From Amia ocellicauda (lineage: Eukaryota > Chordata > Actinopteri > Amiiformes > Amiidae): 64,000 nucleotides of DNA. The position numbers and the translations under genes were made by a program. Location: NCBI RefSeq assembly GCF_036373705.1, contig NC_089864.1, forward strand, positions 4,183,001 through 4,247,000, in the 5' to 3' direction. This document shows, one piece after another, positions 35,472-48,800 of the stretch. How positions within the stretch are numbered: the stretch's first letter is position 1; each line of letters opens with the position of its first letter. The notes beneath the pieces were generated by a model. That model saw only the letters and a program-made list of their open reading frames with translations. It was not told the DNA's origin and searched no databases.

Positions 35472-37960
35472 ATGCAATGGTATCTTCATAAATTATAATT
35501 ATTTAAATGCAGTTGGCATTCTTGAAAACTGCCTTGCAATTCTGGGCGAACAGCAGTGTCCAAGTGAAAGAGCTGAGATTGCCTTTGACACAAAGCTTGC
35601 TCTGTGTGCGAGTAATTTACAGCGGATATTGAAACCGTGCACTCTCTCTGTAAAATAATCTGATTTTGTATCACTGTTAACTGCGATGTGAACTTTTAAC
35701 AAACTATCGAATTAAAATGGGGATTCACTGCCCCAGATCTTTAGATTCCTCCCGCAGTGCTTCACTCACTATAATTAAAACAGTTCAGTGGATCCCACCA
35801 GGACAGCCACAGCTCCATGAATGAGTGTAATGGAGACCTGGACAGTGAACTCCATCTGTATTGGAAAATGTAAACACATAAATAAATAAATGAATAAATA
35901 AATAAATAATAAACAACTGAATGAACAGCATTTTTTTAATCCAGGTTTCACAGTTTTCAGTTTAAATTGTTAACTCCTCGGCAACCATAAGAATGTTAGC
36001 AACCAATTTTGTCACGATGTACTGTGGTTTACTTTTGTTATTTGAAATCTTTGCAACCGTAGCTAGTGTGCTAACTTTGAACCCCTGTAATTTGTGGAAT
36101 AGATCTGAGTAAAATCCTTGTGAACCAAATGAAGCGAGAGAATTAAGATAACCACCAGTATAAAGCCTACAGATGCTGACTTGCAGACAGTCCGCCGGAG
36201 TCTATTTGGCTGAGCTGCTGAATACATACAACACACTAAACAGGTTTTATACTAATAATCAAATCACATTATTATAACTCAATGTGATTTCATATAATGT
36301 ACACCTGTGGACAAAGTCAGTTAGTCTCTGATTTTGATGCATTAATATCCTGTTTTAAGAAGGCTTAAGAACTGCTTTCTTACAGTGCACCAAAAGTCTG
36401 AATCAAAATCATAAACCTCCCGCGAAGGGGTGCCCAGAAAGCAGACCGTTTTGAACACAATCTTTTGTATTGATGTGTGATGTTTGAGGTGCAGTGTAGA
36501 GCCTCCCACAGACATCTGAGGCTATAGGTGAGAGATGCTTTCCTCTGAGTGTGTAGGTATTCAGTGTTTGTGAGAACTGCACAACACCTGGTCTAGTCCT
36601 GCGCTCTTATACACCGCAATCAAAAGCCCCCCACTCAGTGTGACAGATACTGGCGGCTGTGGTGTTCACTCACACTTGTGCACACACACACATGCAAAAA
36701 ACATTTCCATTAGCTCTGAGCTGATCTACCAAAAATGAAACCAAGAAAACAAACCAACAAAGAAATTGGTTGTGCGTGCTAATCCGAGTATGTTATCGAT
36801 GTACATGCCTGTGTGTGTCAGTTGGTGATCATCTGCAGCTCTTGGTTTGATCAGTAGACTGTCTGGTTCCAGAATATGTCATAATTGTGAATATTTTCTG
36901 AGATTTTGTATTCCTACTCAGACCAAGTATCCCCCCACCCCCCCATTTCAGAATGCGGAGGGGGGGGTGGGCATAAATACGGGGGGGGGATAAAAACCAC
37001 ATTTTACCAGAGGGGTTTATCAGTTTAAGGGGTTAAATTTTGTGTAACTAAAATGATTCCATGATTTCTTTTTTATCTCCAATTGTTTATTTGTTCTATG
37101 CTTTAATTTCAGAGTACACCGAGACATTAAACTGCGTACATTTAAATAAAAACTGGAAAAATGTAGGTGTTCTAAAACTTTTGGCCGGTTGTGTACCTGC
37201 ACATCGCAAATGACAAACTTGTGCCTAGTCACGTTTTGTTATGTATAGAGTAGTAGGAAGTGGCCCCTGACAACAAAATGAACCCTGACCAGGTGTCTGT
37301 CTGGTAGCTCAAGCTTTTTATGTGGTGTAGGCCTCAATGAACGGTTTCAGATGCGGGATGTCTTTTGAATACAGCCGTGTGAAACATTGTGACAACCAGC
37401 ATGAGAGTCTGCTAACTCGCCCATGGCTTCCCCTCCTCTCTCAACAAGTGGACGGCCACAGGAAACTCTGATGCTGGGGAGTCAAAATGGACACTGCTAG
37501 TGTGTTAATCCACAGGGCAAGCCTGAGTACAACAAGCAAACAAACACCTCTACAAATAAACACATGCACAAATTGTTTATAGCCATGTATATGTTTAATC
37601 ACTAACCTCTTAAGACCAAGGTCTTGTTTATAAGAATTGTACCAGAACAGTTCTCAGTTTTATAGCTGGTTTAAAAACCACCTTCCTAACCAGTCAAATG
37701 GGGGGTCGTTAAAGGATTAAATCCAGCAGTCAGTAAGAGGGTCTGAACAGAGGAGGACACAGATAAGGGCATTTGCCAATAAATAAATAATAATAATATA
37801 GACACTGTACAGCCTTTCAAAGCAAATATAAGCAACAGCCATGACATAACATCAGTATGAGGTATTCTGCACTGGGGGCTTTACTCAAAAAACTGGATCC
37901 GTTAACACTTGACTTTCCTAATGCGAGATTTTTTTTTTATGTCACACCTTTCAGCCTTGA
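35472..37960. other. 3' flank of V1, duplicated near 57-58 kb
   Basis: No further gene. 36370-36850 matches 57400-57860 (for example GATGTTTGAGGTGCAGTGTA versus GATGTTTGAAGTGCGGCGTA), so this flank and the last V exon were duplicated together. A G/C-run inverted repeat lies at about 36929-36991. An AAAT-type run lies at about 35876-35910. Confidence 0.45.
36929..36991. repeat. C-run/G-run inverted repeat
   Basis: TATCCCCCCACCCCCCCAT is followed within 40 bases by GGGGGGGGTGGGCATA and a second run of nine G before GATA. It could fold as a hairpin or a G-quadruplex. Confidence 0.6.
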
Positions 37961-37969
37961 CCAATCAGA

Positions 37970-39170
37970 TGTCTGAATTCATGGTTTTCATGCACAAACA
38001 TATTGTCTTTCAGTGCATCCTTCTTGCACATGCTTTGCAGGGTCAGCTCTTGGGCCTCCATGTGTCTGAACCCTGCCTTCCTCCCCAAAGTCCTGTCTTT
38101 TCCTTTTATAAACAGGCCAGTGGAGCTGATGGCTTTCCATCCTACCCCTTTTCCTCTGCTGAAGAGGAGAGACTGCACCTGCTTTGCTGTCTGGACTTTG
38201 CATTCCTATATGAACAGGACTTGGGCCATCATACAAAATGACTGGGTCAATGCTATTGCTTTGGTGTATGAGTCCACTGGCCTTCCTGTGCTGGAAAGCT
38301 TGGTTGCATATTCTACGCAGGGATGTAGCTTCTTTGAGGGCCCTCATTATGGGGTGCCCTTGAGTCAATTTTGTGCAGTGGAAGATGGACTCCCCTACAC
38401 ACCTTTATTAGATTTTACAGGTTAGACAGTCTGAGCTCAGCTCAGTCTCTTGTGCCGCCTGTTTTGGGTCCTTCTGAGCAGGTTTGAGTTTCCCTTCACC
38501 TCATTACTTTATTCTTCATTTTTCTCTACGCTCGACCTGGTCCTTTGGACAAGGTGCTCCTCTGTTCCATTACATTTTTCTTGCGAGTTTTTTGCTGTTT
38601 GTCCTCCCCCACAATTGTTTTGGCACATAGTAAAGATTCCAAAATGAACCAGAGAAAGAGATGCAGGGTCAATAAAAGGAATTTATTAGGAGCAGCAGCA
38701 ATGAAGACCATTCATGGGGCCGTCCAACATACAGTCCTAATGAAGTAAGAAGTACAAGCATTTTTATGCTGGCAGAAAAAGAGATAACAAGAATCACATG
38801 CTGTCCTGTGTAAGTCTGCCTGGTAACTCCGTCAGAGTACCCATATGGTCAAGTACATGGAAACTTAAGACATATGTAATGTTTTATATTAGGAGGGCTC
38901 ATGTGATGTATTATCCCAGAACTGCTAACTTCTTATCAGACCCTGTTCTTCTGGGTCTCAATGTTGAACTATGGCACAGTACAGAAGCACAGCAAGGCAG
39001 TGACCAAGTTCACAGACACACGGGGAAAGCATGCAGTTCTTCACAAAAATCCCATAATCTCTTTTTGGGATCTAATTTCAAATCGAAAGATAACGCTACA
39101 GGTTGTGGATAACCTCTGGTTATCTGAAAGAGAAAATAGTTCCCACGTTTGCGAGGTTACTCTATAGTAC
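37970..39170 (+). mobile_element. DIRS-type retrotransposon fragment
   Basis: The frame 38003-38425 contains NRPVELMAFHPTPF and ALVYESTGLPVLESLVAYST. These match NRSTELMAFHPPPF and MAYESTGTPVPEQLVAHLT of the minus-strand element at 48.4-48.9 kb, which resemble the tyrosine-recombinase domain of fish DIRS elements. It ends with a GGTTATCTGAAAGAG phrase (about 39117) that resembles GGTTATCTGAAAAAG at 46881, a likely terminal repeat. Truncated and frameshifted. Confidence 0.5.
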
Positions 39171-40846
39171 TGTGTAGGGCTCTGGTATGAGAGGAGTTAT
39201 GCTGTGGCAGGAGAGGATCCAGCACATCACAGCATGTGTCGGCAGCTTTGATACAAGACTTCAGTGCTTCCAGTGCAAGTTGTTTTATCATATCACACTT
39301 TATACCACTAATTCATAAAGACAGTGGAAATATAGAAATCTGGTCTGTTATGCAGTCAGATGATTTGGTAGAATTATTCAAATCTCAAAGGACCAGAGCT
39401 CCCCTCACTGAGCACAGAGACTGAACTGGTGGCAATTTTCGAAGCTGCATTGACATGGCACTTCTGTCTTTCATTTTTCTTCCTTTGCTTGTTTAGCAAT
39501 TATTACTTGTTGAAAGTCACCTTTTATGTGACCTTTGAATTATCAATAGGACAACATATAATTATAGATTTTAGAAATAAATGGATTTTAAGTATTTAAT
39601 AATTATTATTATTTTATTTTGAATAATTGTCCTGTATTGTAGACTGTCAGACATGTATTTACATCCATTACACAGGGGGTCAGGTTTCTATGGAGGGTGA
39701 TCAGTGCCAAAATTAAGATGAACTTGATTATGAACATGAAGATGATTATGAAGATGAACATGAAGATGATTATTAACATGATTATGAAGACGAACATGAA
39801 GATGATTATGAGCACTGGATAGGACAATACGCGCACTGGTCCCGCCCACCAGCTCTGATTGACAGAGTTCAATGTTTTGTCACATCGAAAAAAAAAGAAA
39901 CACAAGAGACGTTATGAAATGTAGAAGCGCACTGAGACAAACGGGAAATAAATAAATATATACATGTTGAAACTAATGAATGTATAAATACATGTTGCAA
40001 CGCTGGGCTTCTCTCTGCAGTGTCTCACTGTTATAACACAAACCCGCACATCTGTATCAAATCCCTTCAGTTGTGAATTTCACGTTGTTTTTAAAAATAC
40101 TTCCTAACACACCAAAGTCGCGTTCTTTTATCTCAGATTTCAGCATTTGCGCAGATTTCCAGCGCTCCGATTGGTGGAGTCGCGCATACCCGCAGACGTC
40201 TGCGCTACTGGAACAGCCGCTAACCACGTAATGCGCATGCCTGGAGCAGAGCCACTTCGTGTGCTGGCAACTGTCTCTTCCTCATTGTAACTGCTGTTCA
40301 GAAGCAACGAGTAGAGAATGTCTCACAGGAAAACACTGACCCGAAAACCTTATTCAACGTGAAGAATTTAAATCCGTTTATTTTTCCGTGAGTACTGAGC
40401 ACGTTTATTTATAAAAAAAAATCTGCAATGTTATATATTAATTTGTGATTAAATAATATTAATATTTCAACGCTATTAGTAATGAATATCCATTGTTCAG
40501 ACAGAAGTGGCTTAATTTTAAATATAGTATAGTCATACGTGCTGTGACGTTGGTTCGTTATAGTGCTGTTCATCCTAAAAGCTATTTTTATTGTAATGTA
40601 AAAATAAAATAAAATCCATCCAGTCGTTCTAATGTACCGCGCGCGGTAAAGTCTGGTTTCCTCCGCCGCGTCAGAGGGGCGTGGCCAACTCGGATATTTA
40701 TTTTATATAAAAGTCCCATTACTGTCTCTGCCTTCCTAAAGTGATTGAGATTATTCAATTAAAGTCACGTCGGTTTCTGTGGGATCCAGATGTTGTTTAA
40801 AGCGATTAGCTTAATTATAAAACTTTAATAATAATAATGAAAATAC

Positions 40847-40899
<53 letters not shown>

Positions 40900-41006
40900 A
40901 TATTATTTATTTATATAGGTATTGTTTATATTAAATGTAAATGTCCCATCGGTTTCCTTGGGTTCCTGACGTTGTTTTAAGTGATTCATCATAAAACATA
41001 GCCTAC

Positions 41007-41049
<43 letters not shown>

Positions 41050-42000
41050 GTATTCTTCTTCTTATTATTATTATGGATATATATATATATTATACCATTT
41101 AATTACATAGGTATTGTTTATATTCATTTTTTTTAATAAGTTATGTGAACATGTGAATCCTAAGAATCATTTGTGAAAAACCGCATCATCCCTCAAAATT
41201 GAACAGTGACGGGCTGATGGCTTGATATCTCTAATCACAGACGCCAAATTAAAACAAATCATACAATAAAAACAGGTGTCACGTGGTTCGTTTTGTTTAG
41301 CCTCGTCAGCCCACACATAAGTAGTTATTGAAACCCATTCTCATATTAGAGAAATAAATAAGACTGTGAAATTATTATTATTATGAGTTATCCGTACAAG
41401 GATTCACATATAAAACTGTGAAACAATTCACATTATAGGTCATCTTTAATGTAGAGTTGTTGTGAGAACGCTATCTGTTGTGTTTTGGAATAACATACTT
41501 TTACTACAGTACATATCGTTTCATTTTTTTGTTTTTGTTTTTTACAAAATATTCTTATGATTCACATGTAAAACAGAGACTGTGAAACAATTCACAATTT
41601 GTATTCTTAGCATTGGTTTGAACGTTGGTTTTAGTCTAGGTGCTGTGGTTGGGGAGATAAAGCAATTTAACGCATGTTAAAGTGTGTATGTGGTATGTTA
41701 TTGTTTTTCACAAATTATTCACAGTTACAACAGAGGCAGTGAAACAATCGTCAATTGGTCTTTACATTGAAAACGCTAGAGGTTGGGGAGATACAGCTGT
41801 TTTAATTCACGTCGGGAGTCGAATATTAAGCGAATATGGAAAGTCAAGCTAACTTCACCACGGTATTTAACCGGATTTCTTTGGTCTTTCTTCTGTAAGA
41901 GTTACAGTGAACAGTTTTGGACAGATTGTGTCGCCTTCACGTAGAGTCGGATTATTGATGTAGTGTTGTGGTGATATTTAATACGAGTTATGGGTTTGTA
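39171..42000. other. spacer with microsatellites
   Basis: Contains an imperfect GATGAACATGAA-type repeat (39715-39815), (ATT)n at 40848-40897 and (AAT)n at 41008-41049. 40135-40390 is CpG-richer (described separately). No gene was recognised. Confidence 0.45.
40135..40388 (+). promoter_or_regulatory. CpG-rich block, possible promoter and first exon
   Basis: Within AT-rich DNA this block has many CpGs (GTCGCGCATACCCGCAGACG), an inverted CCAAT box (GATTGGTGG, about 40169) and about 220 bases later a strong donor-like CC|GTGAGTACTG at 40388. This is the layout of a promoter with an untranslated first exon. No downstream coding exon could be tied to it. Confidence 0.25.
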
Positions 42001-43591
42001 TATATGCATTGAGTATGCTGGATGAAGATGGATGCACACATGCATAAAAATACGTAAATTAAAAGGTATTCCAAACATTAACCATTTTCAGTGTGTGCAA
42101 CTAAAAGTGAAAAGTGTGCAAAGAAGTTTTAATTAAACAAAAAAACTGTTCATGCATTCTCTTGTCTTTACCACATAATTTGAATACTGCCCTCCACCCA
42201 TTATTTTCATAGTACACCTAATCCCTGCACAGCAGTACAAACGGATTAAGAAAATATCACAAATAGCCTAAAAAGCAAGCGTCCTTGAAAATGTTACTGA
42301 ATCAGTGTCAATCAAAAAAAACTCATCAACATCATAAACAATTAGGTAAATAGGAGCTATTCAATATGATGATTTCCCCCGTGATACTAATACAGTAAAA
42401 AACTGAATATGAGAGTCCAGTACAACTAGCATACATTAAATTATTATTTTTTCTTTGTTTACTTTGACATTGGAAGTGTGGTTACATTTAACATATAAAC
42501 ACGAAAGGTACGCATGTGGGAAAGCATATTTGCAAAAATAATTGAACCTACTGTTATAATTTAGAACTCGCTTAAAATATGTGGATATTGTGTATAGAGC
42601 TGGTAGAAATATACCGTAAAACGTGTATTATTCGCCGGGCTCTAATAAACGTCGGGTTACGCGTTTTCATTGCATTACTGTTAATAGTGATTGTAGTTAA
42701 CTGCCATTGCGACTGAAACCTGAGATTGGTGTGTGAGTTGTGTAGCAGCGTTTTGTCTTTTAGTTTTAGCGAGACTTCACAGTGTCAATCCGGTGTATAG
42801 CCTACAATTCATTGAATGTTGTTTTGCTTTCATTCGATTAAAATGAAACTAAAAGCCTGTGCCTACTGCTGCAATGAAGCAAACTATTCCATCGCCTTGT
42901 TTTTCATTTTCGTCATACATCTGTTTAATAAAGTAGCAGCACATTATGCCGATGCGGAGATGCGATTGTATGTATACGAAATATCGGCAGTTCTAGTGTT
43001 AAATAGCTTGTTCTAAATCTACTGTGTAGGCATACCTGACGTAACGAAAAAGTGGTTCAAGACAGTTAATTAATGTACAAGGACACTTGATTTTATTTTC
43101 AAAAGTTAATATGCCGTGGGGAAACACAAAGCAATGTTTCCATCCAAGCATTTTCATGAAATCGTGAGCATTATCTAATTAGAATAGCTGGATGGTAACA
43201 AAACAATTCGACAAAACTATCTCTTTAAATTTGTGGATAAAGCGTTTATGCGACCATAGGCGATGGAAACGCGTCTGCCTAATCAATAATAATGTGGCGA
43301 ATAGTACATGATATTACATGTCTGTAAATCTGCAGCATAACTTTCCCCAGAGCTGGCGACGCGCGTTGTATATTCAGTGAGTCCAGGCGTTGTGTGTGAA
43401 GATGCCGCAGACACGAGTTGCTTGTTTGTGTTATTAGCCACACATGTAACTTAATGGCTACAGGACAGAAGGGAACTTTCACATAACTATTTAAAAAGAG
43501 CCCAATACTGACAATTCAAAATTCAGTTATAACAATGAATACGGCTTATTGAATGTCTTTACCGTTGTTTTTTGTTCATCTGTTTACAGAA
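42001..43591. other. spacer, nothing recognised
   Basis: AT-rich, no recognisable domain or splice structure on either strand. Confidence 0.4.
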
Positions 43592-43737
43592 CAGCGGCGT
43601 CGCCAGACATTTTTGCTGTGGCTGCGGCCCCGAACATTTTCAGTGGAGCCCACAATATAATTTGACCGTTAGCCCCCCGTCTTACTGGAGGAAACAACTT
43701 CAGCCCCCCTAAAACCAGCAGTCTAGCGACGCCCCTG
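43592..43737. mobile_element. short inverted-repeat element
   Basis: The ends CAGCGGCGTCGCCAGAC and CAGGGGCGTCGCTAGAC are inverted relative to each other and enclose about 110 non-coding bases. This is a typical MITE layout. No clear target duplication was seen. Confidence 0.5.
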
Positions 43738-44392
43738 ATCTGAATTGAGACAGTCGTGTCCAGATGATTCAGGAACTCAAGCACCGAGAAGCAAGATCAG
43801 ACGTTTGTCGTTTATTCTTTTAAATGTTTCATTTACTATTTGTGAATAAAATGTGTGCATATTATTCCTTAATAATGCCTCTGCTGAGTGATTTGAATAC
43901 GATCTTACTGTTGTGTTTTGATCTGGCGAACTGTAGTTCTCCAAGTGGCTAATGCACATTTAGTTATTTAATATTAAATGCGTTATTTCATTAGGCTTGG
44001 TTCTGTTGAGTATATGTATAAGATGCCAGCTTTTTAAATAACTGTGTGTATTGGATAATACACATTTTAGAAATACTCTTAAGCTTCCCGCATTCGTACC
44101 TCTCAGGGAGAGAGAAATGAAGCAGCATTGACAGTGTGACTGTATATCTGCTCTTCTGCAATATATTTCTACAAGATCAAGACCGAGCTCTGAAAACACC
44201 GAGGGTTACAGGACGATACAGGATACATTGGGGGACATTGAACATTTGCAGGTCAAAACACGGCTGGACATCGTCAGGGAATCCCTTGCATAGGAAATGT
44301 AACATTTGCACTTCGTGAAGGATATAAGACCTGTTTTAACACTGTATGATCTGTGATTAGCACAGTGAAATGAGGTATTGTTTAATTTAACC

Positions 44393-44640
44393 CTCATCCA
44401 GAGCGATTTACAATTATACAGCTGGGTATTTCACTGAAGAAATCTCAAGGGTACAACCGCACTGCCCCACTACTCCACAGTGCTGTATTAGTAGTGCTGA
44501 ACAACACAAACGCCTTATGAGTTCACCAACAACCTGCATTAACACACCAGTGCAAGTCAATTGTATTGACCTGGGAAGAGCTACAGCAGTAAGACACCAG
44601 AGAGAATCCACCCAGGATTTGAACCCACAACCTTTGAGTT
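44393..44640 (+). repeat. dispersed fish repeat (CATCCAGAGCGATTTACA type)
   Basis: Contains CCAGAGCGATTTACA, CAGCTGGGTATTTCACTGA, CAAGGGTACAACCGCACTGC and a distal CCAGGATTTGAACCC. Related copies lie at 56353-56730 and, in part, at 35080-35180. The word order is that of a very common fish repeat; SINE-like origin is likely but not proven. Confidence 0.6.
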
Positions 44641-45058
44641 ACAATTCAATACTGAATATACTGGTGTAGCGGTGCTCAGTCCACTTTTTCCTTTGTACTA
44701 AGCGCCTTACTTGGTTTAAAAAAAAAAAAAGTTCTAAAAATAAAGAACATTTACCTTATGTTACCTCTTACCTTATGGCTGACGGTGTTTTATCCGATAA
44801 TCCGGTAATTGAGATTAAACATTTTTTGTTTGCTTATTTTTGTTAGCGTGTGCTTTATGATCTGTTCTGAACTGGACCACCTGCCAGATCAAACAAATCT
44901 CCCCGCTGAGCGGAGATTATAGAGTTTAGTAAGATATAAACTCCGGTGGGTGTGGAGAACGGAGATAATTATATTAATTATAGGCTAAATGGATCAACTT
45001 CCTTTCCTAATATGAAGGAGACATTGGATTCAAAACCCATAGGCAACTTTGAAAACCA

Positions 45059-45103
<45 letters not shown>

Positions 45104-45875
45104 AAATACTTAATACATCTGTGCCATACTGTACAATATCATCACTATAACTGGACTGCCATTGGTCGAGAGCCGCGCATCACTCAAACGTCGCGTCACA
45201 AATTGCTGTGGGAGAAATCTTGACGCGACGCGCCGGTGTGTCGCGGGCTTTGGAAACGACAACATGGAGATATTATGATTCCCTGAATTGTCAGGGTTCA
45301 CAGTTAGTCAGGGTTCACATTTCTACATCTACCTTGGCGACCTGGGCCATTTAATATATCAATTTCACATTAGATGTCTGGACATTTAATGTGAAAGTGA
45401 TATTACTTTTGAAATACGGAAGATTGAGCGTAAGGGATAATATCATATTAATAATAAACTTAATAAAATACATTTAATGAAAGATCCCTGTCAGTTTAAC
45501 TGCAATGTGGTAAATAAATTAAAATGCACACAAACTAAAACGTTTCCCACACAAACACACACAATTACGTCTAACTACATTTACTTGTGTTGAATTACAG
45601 TATATTAAGAGTGTATGACAATTAGATAATGACACCACATAGACATTCCTTCTTCCTCACCTCTACTGAGTTTTCTATCTCCAGTCCCCTTGGCTCTGCC
45701 CCCTCCAGTGAAAACCCTGATCCGTCTCTTCAAAATTTATCTCCTGGCACGCTCTTGCCATTTATTTTATTAACTAATAGCTCCAATAATAAATATATCA
45801 TAATATACATAATAATGATGATGAACATAATAATCATACTACTACTAATAATGTCTTCTTTGTAGGTCTCTCGGC
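44641..45875. other. spacer and 5' flank of G5
   Basis: (ATT)n at 45060-45102. A CpG-rich block with an ATTGGTCGAG (inverted CCAAT) lies at 45155-45260. 45600-45870 resembles the 5' flanks of G1 and G4 (TTCCTTCTTCCTCACCTCTA) and ends in an acceptor-like TTCTTTGTAG eleven bases before the G5 start. Confidence 0.4.
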
Positions 45876-48800
45876 ATGTGGATCTGGTGGATTGTTCTGG
45901 TTGTGACTATCACTGCAGGTAGGAGATTTTCTGTTTCTTACTCTTTTTATGTTATTTTATGTTAACAAGAGCATGACTAGTGATGTTGCTGTGTCTCAGT
46001 CTGTCTCCCTCTCTATCTCTCAGTCTCCTCAGCTTCTGTCTCAGTGTCAGTGAGAGTCGGGGACTCTGTCACTCTGCCCTGTGATGGATCAGCCTGCAGA
46101 GGGACTCCTGTAGAGAAGATCTACATTAAATGGGAGACAATAACACATCCCGTCTATGAGTTTGTCTATGGAAAGTCCTATCCCAGCTCTGGGTTTGAGA
46201 ACAGGACTGAGGTTCCCCTGGAGAGGATCAGACAGGGGGACTTCTCTCTGAACCTCCAGCACACACTGTTCACTGATGGAGAGATATACAAGTGTTTCTG
46301 TGAGGGAGATGGAAACCGGGACATTCTTCTTGGAAATGTTAGTCTCACTGTCACAGGTAAGAGAGTGAATGTTTATTTTTCCCTCAGCAGAATGTGGTTC
46401 TTCCTTTATATCCTTTGTCAAGGCTACTCATTTTAATATTGCAGGTGCCTCCACTTGTGCCCTGTTTCCACTGGTGTCTGTGGCCAGTTTTTCTGCCTCT
46501 CTTTACTCTCTGCTAACCTAGCAGAAGCAGACAGCCCACCAACAAAGGAAATATGCATACACACACACACTTACATACTTGTCTGCATTTCACTTTTCAC
46601 ACTTTCAATGGCCATTTATATTGGTAATACCAGAAACTTTCTATGCAGGAACCTATTCTTTCAACCTATTCTTAATTGATCTACTCATTCAAATTAATGA
46701 GACTGTGAGCCTGAATCAATGTATTTACAGAAGATACAATAACACCCTCTTTCCATTTCATATGATTTTACCATTTATTTAAAATATATATTGCTACTGT
46801 TATAAAAATGTGTAGTTCTGCAGTTGCCGACTTTTTAAAACCGACAAAGTATAGACGGTTGGTTTTCAAATGCAACCCTGGTTATCTGAAAAAGGAAGCA
46901 ATGCTCAAGGGGGAGGGGTTTCTGCACACTTCCGTTTGAACCCGATCAAAACGTCACTCTATCAAAGCTGCCATTGGCCCCAGCACACGTTACTCAAACA
47001 TCTCCATTCCAGTTTCTGTTTGTATAAAAGGTGATGTCTGCACAGGTTCATCCTCTTTTGCCGGGTGCTAGGACTCCCGCATGACCTTGCAACCCTTGGG
47101 CAGTGCTTCCTTTTTCAGATAACCGCAACCTTTTTTGCAACCTATCATTTTGGTTGGAAGCACTGGCCAAGGGGGAGGGATTACTGTATAACAAAACCGT
47201 CGCAAGGGAGGAGGCAGCGAGCTGATAAGGGAGCCTGCCCCGAGGCATACCAGTAGGGGGCCTTGGCAACATAACTCAAGACAGTAATTCCAGGGCCCCA
47301 TAGGGCCACACCCGAGCCGCCCAGGTGCGAGGACCGCAGTCATACTCTTACCAGGAACTGTCTGCAATCAGCATATAGAAAGCAGGGCTACAGAGGTTAA
47401 ATCTTATGGCCTCCGCTTACAATAGCAAGGCCGGCTGCTCTACCAGTGCAGCTAGGAGCAAGGCCATATATCTACTTGCACAATATGTGGCACAAGGCTA
47501 TCAGGCACAGGATTTTTTTTGTGCACTATGTACTATATAAGTCACGGTGTGCAGGAACCGTCTCATGGGCTGTTGGAGCCTTCCAAATAGCATAGCTAAT
47601 GCAAGGCAACTACAGCTCTTACCGTGTCAATAAATGAACTATATACACAGTGGGGCACTGGAGAAGCTCAAAGTGCCCTCAGCTGGACAACAATAGCAGC
47701 GGTCCCCTGCTCCATGGCGTTTACACAGCAAGAGCGGGCCACAGACCTGCTGACCAAGGAACTATATACACAGCGAAGCAGCAAGAACAGCTTGAGTGCC
47801 ATCAGCTGGGAACAGCGGCAGTGATGCTCCTGTCTACTATATCAAGGACAGAGCCACAGACCTGCTGTTTACACAATATCTGTACATAGCGGGGTACAGG
47901 CCAGACACTGTCACAGTTCAAAACACATCCCCAGTTCTCCACTAAATGTCGCCATTAACTTTCTTTTCCAGTCACTTCTCCCAGCTCCAATCATTCAGTC
48001 AACATTCCTGAAACCCATGTGAACTTTTGCAATCACCCTCTTCTTCGCCCTGCACCTCCTAACTTGGTTTTCTGTTCCACTTATAAACCCTTCACTAACT
48101 CCCAGCCTTTGCAAAGTTTTGTCAACTCTATCTACAATTCCTAGCTTTCTCCCCGTGCCTTGTTTAGCCTTGTTGTTGCCTTGTATCTTGACCTCCCGCT
48201 TGACTTCCCAACCATGACCTTGATCGTCCCGATTGCTTATTTGCCTGATCGCCAGACCCTTGCCTGTGACCACGACCACGTCTTCGCCTTGTCCTGATTT
48301 GCCCTGTTCTGCCGTTATCCGACCCATGCCTGTCTGACCACCTCTACTATGCACCGCAACTGGGTCCCCTGTTCCTGTGCCCCACGGTACGTTACAGACG
48401 CATGCGCCATCGCATGGGTGCTCGACTGGAAAGCATAGTTTGGTGGAAGGGAAAGACTTGGTTCAAATAGATCCATCCAGGATATTCTAACAGGTGCAGG
48501 TGCAGATGACAAATCCCGCAGGCTACTGGGGCTCGACTGCAGACAACACTGGGTTCCCAATGGAAGGGACTGGTCCCGTCACATCCAACCTGTAGAACCG
48601 GACAAATGTTAGCGGCGAGGCCAAAGCTGCAGCTGCACAAATGTCTGCCAAGGGGGCACCATGGAAAAGGGCCCACGATGTGGCAACGCCTCAAGTCAAG
48701 TGGGCCACCAGCTGTTCAGGCACCGGGGTCCCGGTGGACTCATAGGCCATGGTAATGGTGTCCACAATCCAATGCGAGAGGCGCTGCTTTGAAAGCACCT

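Noticed and set aside
44580-44640. tRNA-like segment (AGGATTTGAACCC)
   Set aside because: It is the end of a dispersed repeat; no full cloverleaf could be formed.
47000-47400. Short frames as host genes, near a TATAAAAGG box
   Set aside because: They lie within the DIRS fragment and have no conserved domain.
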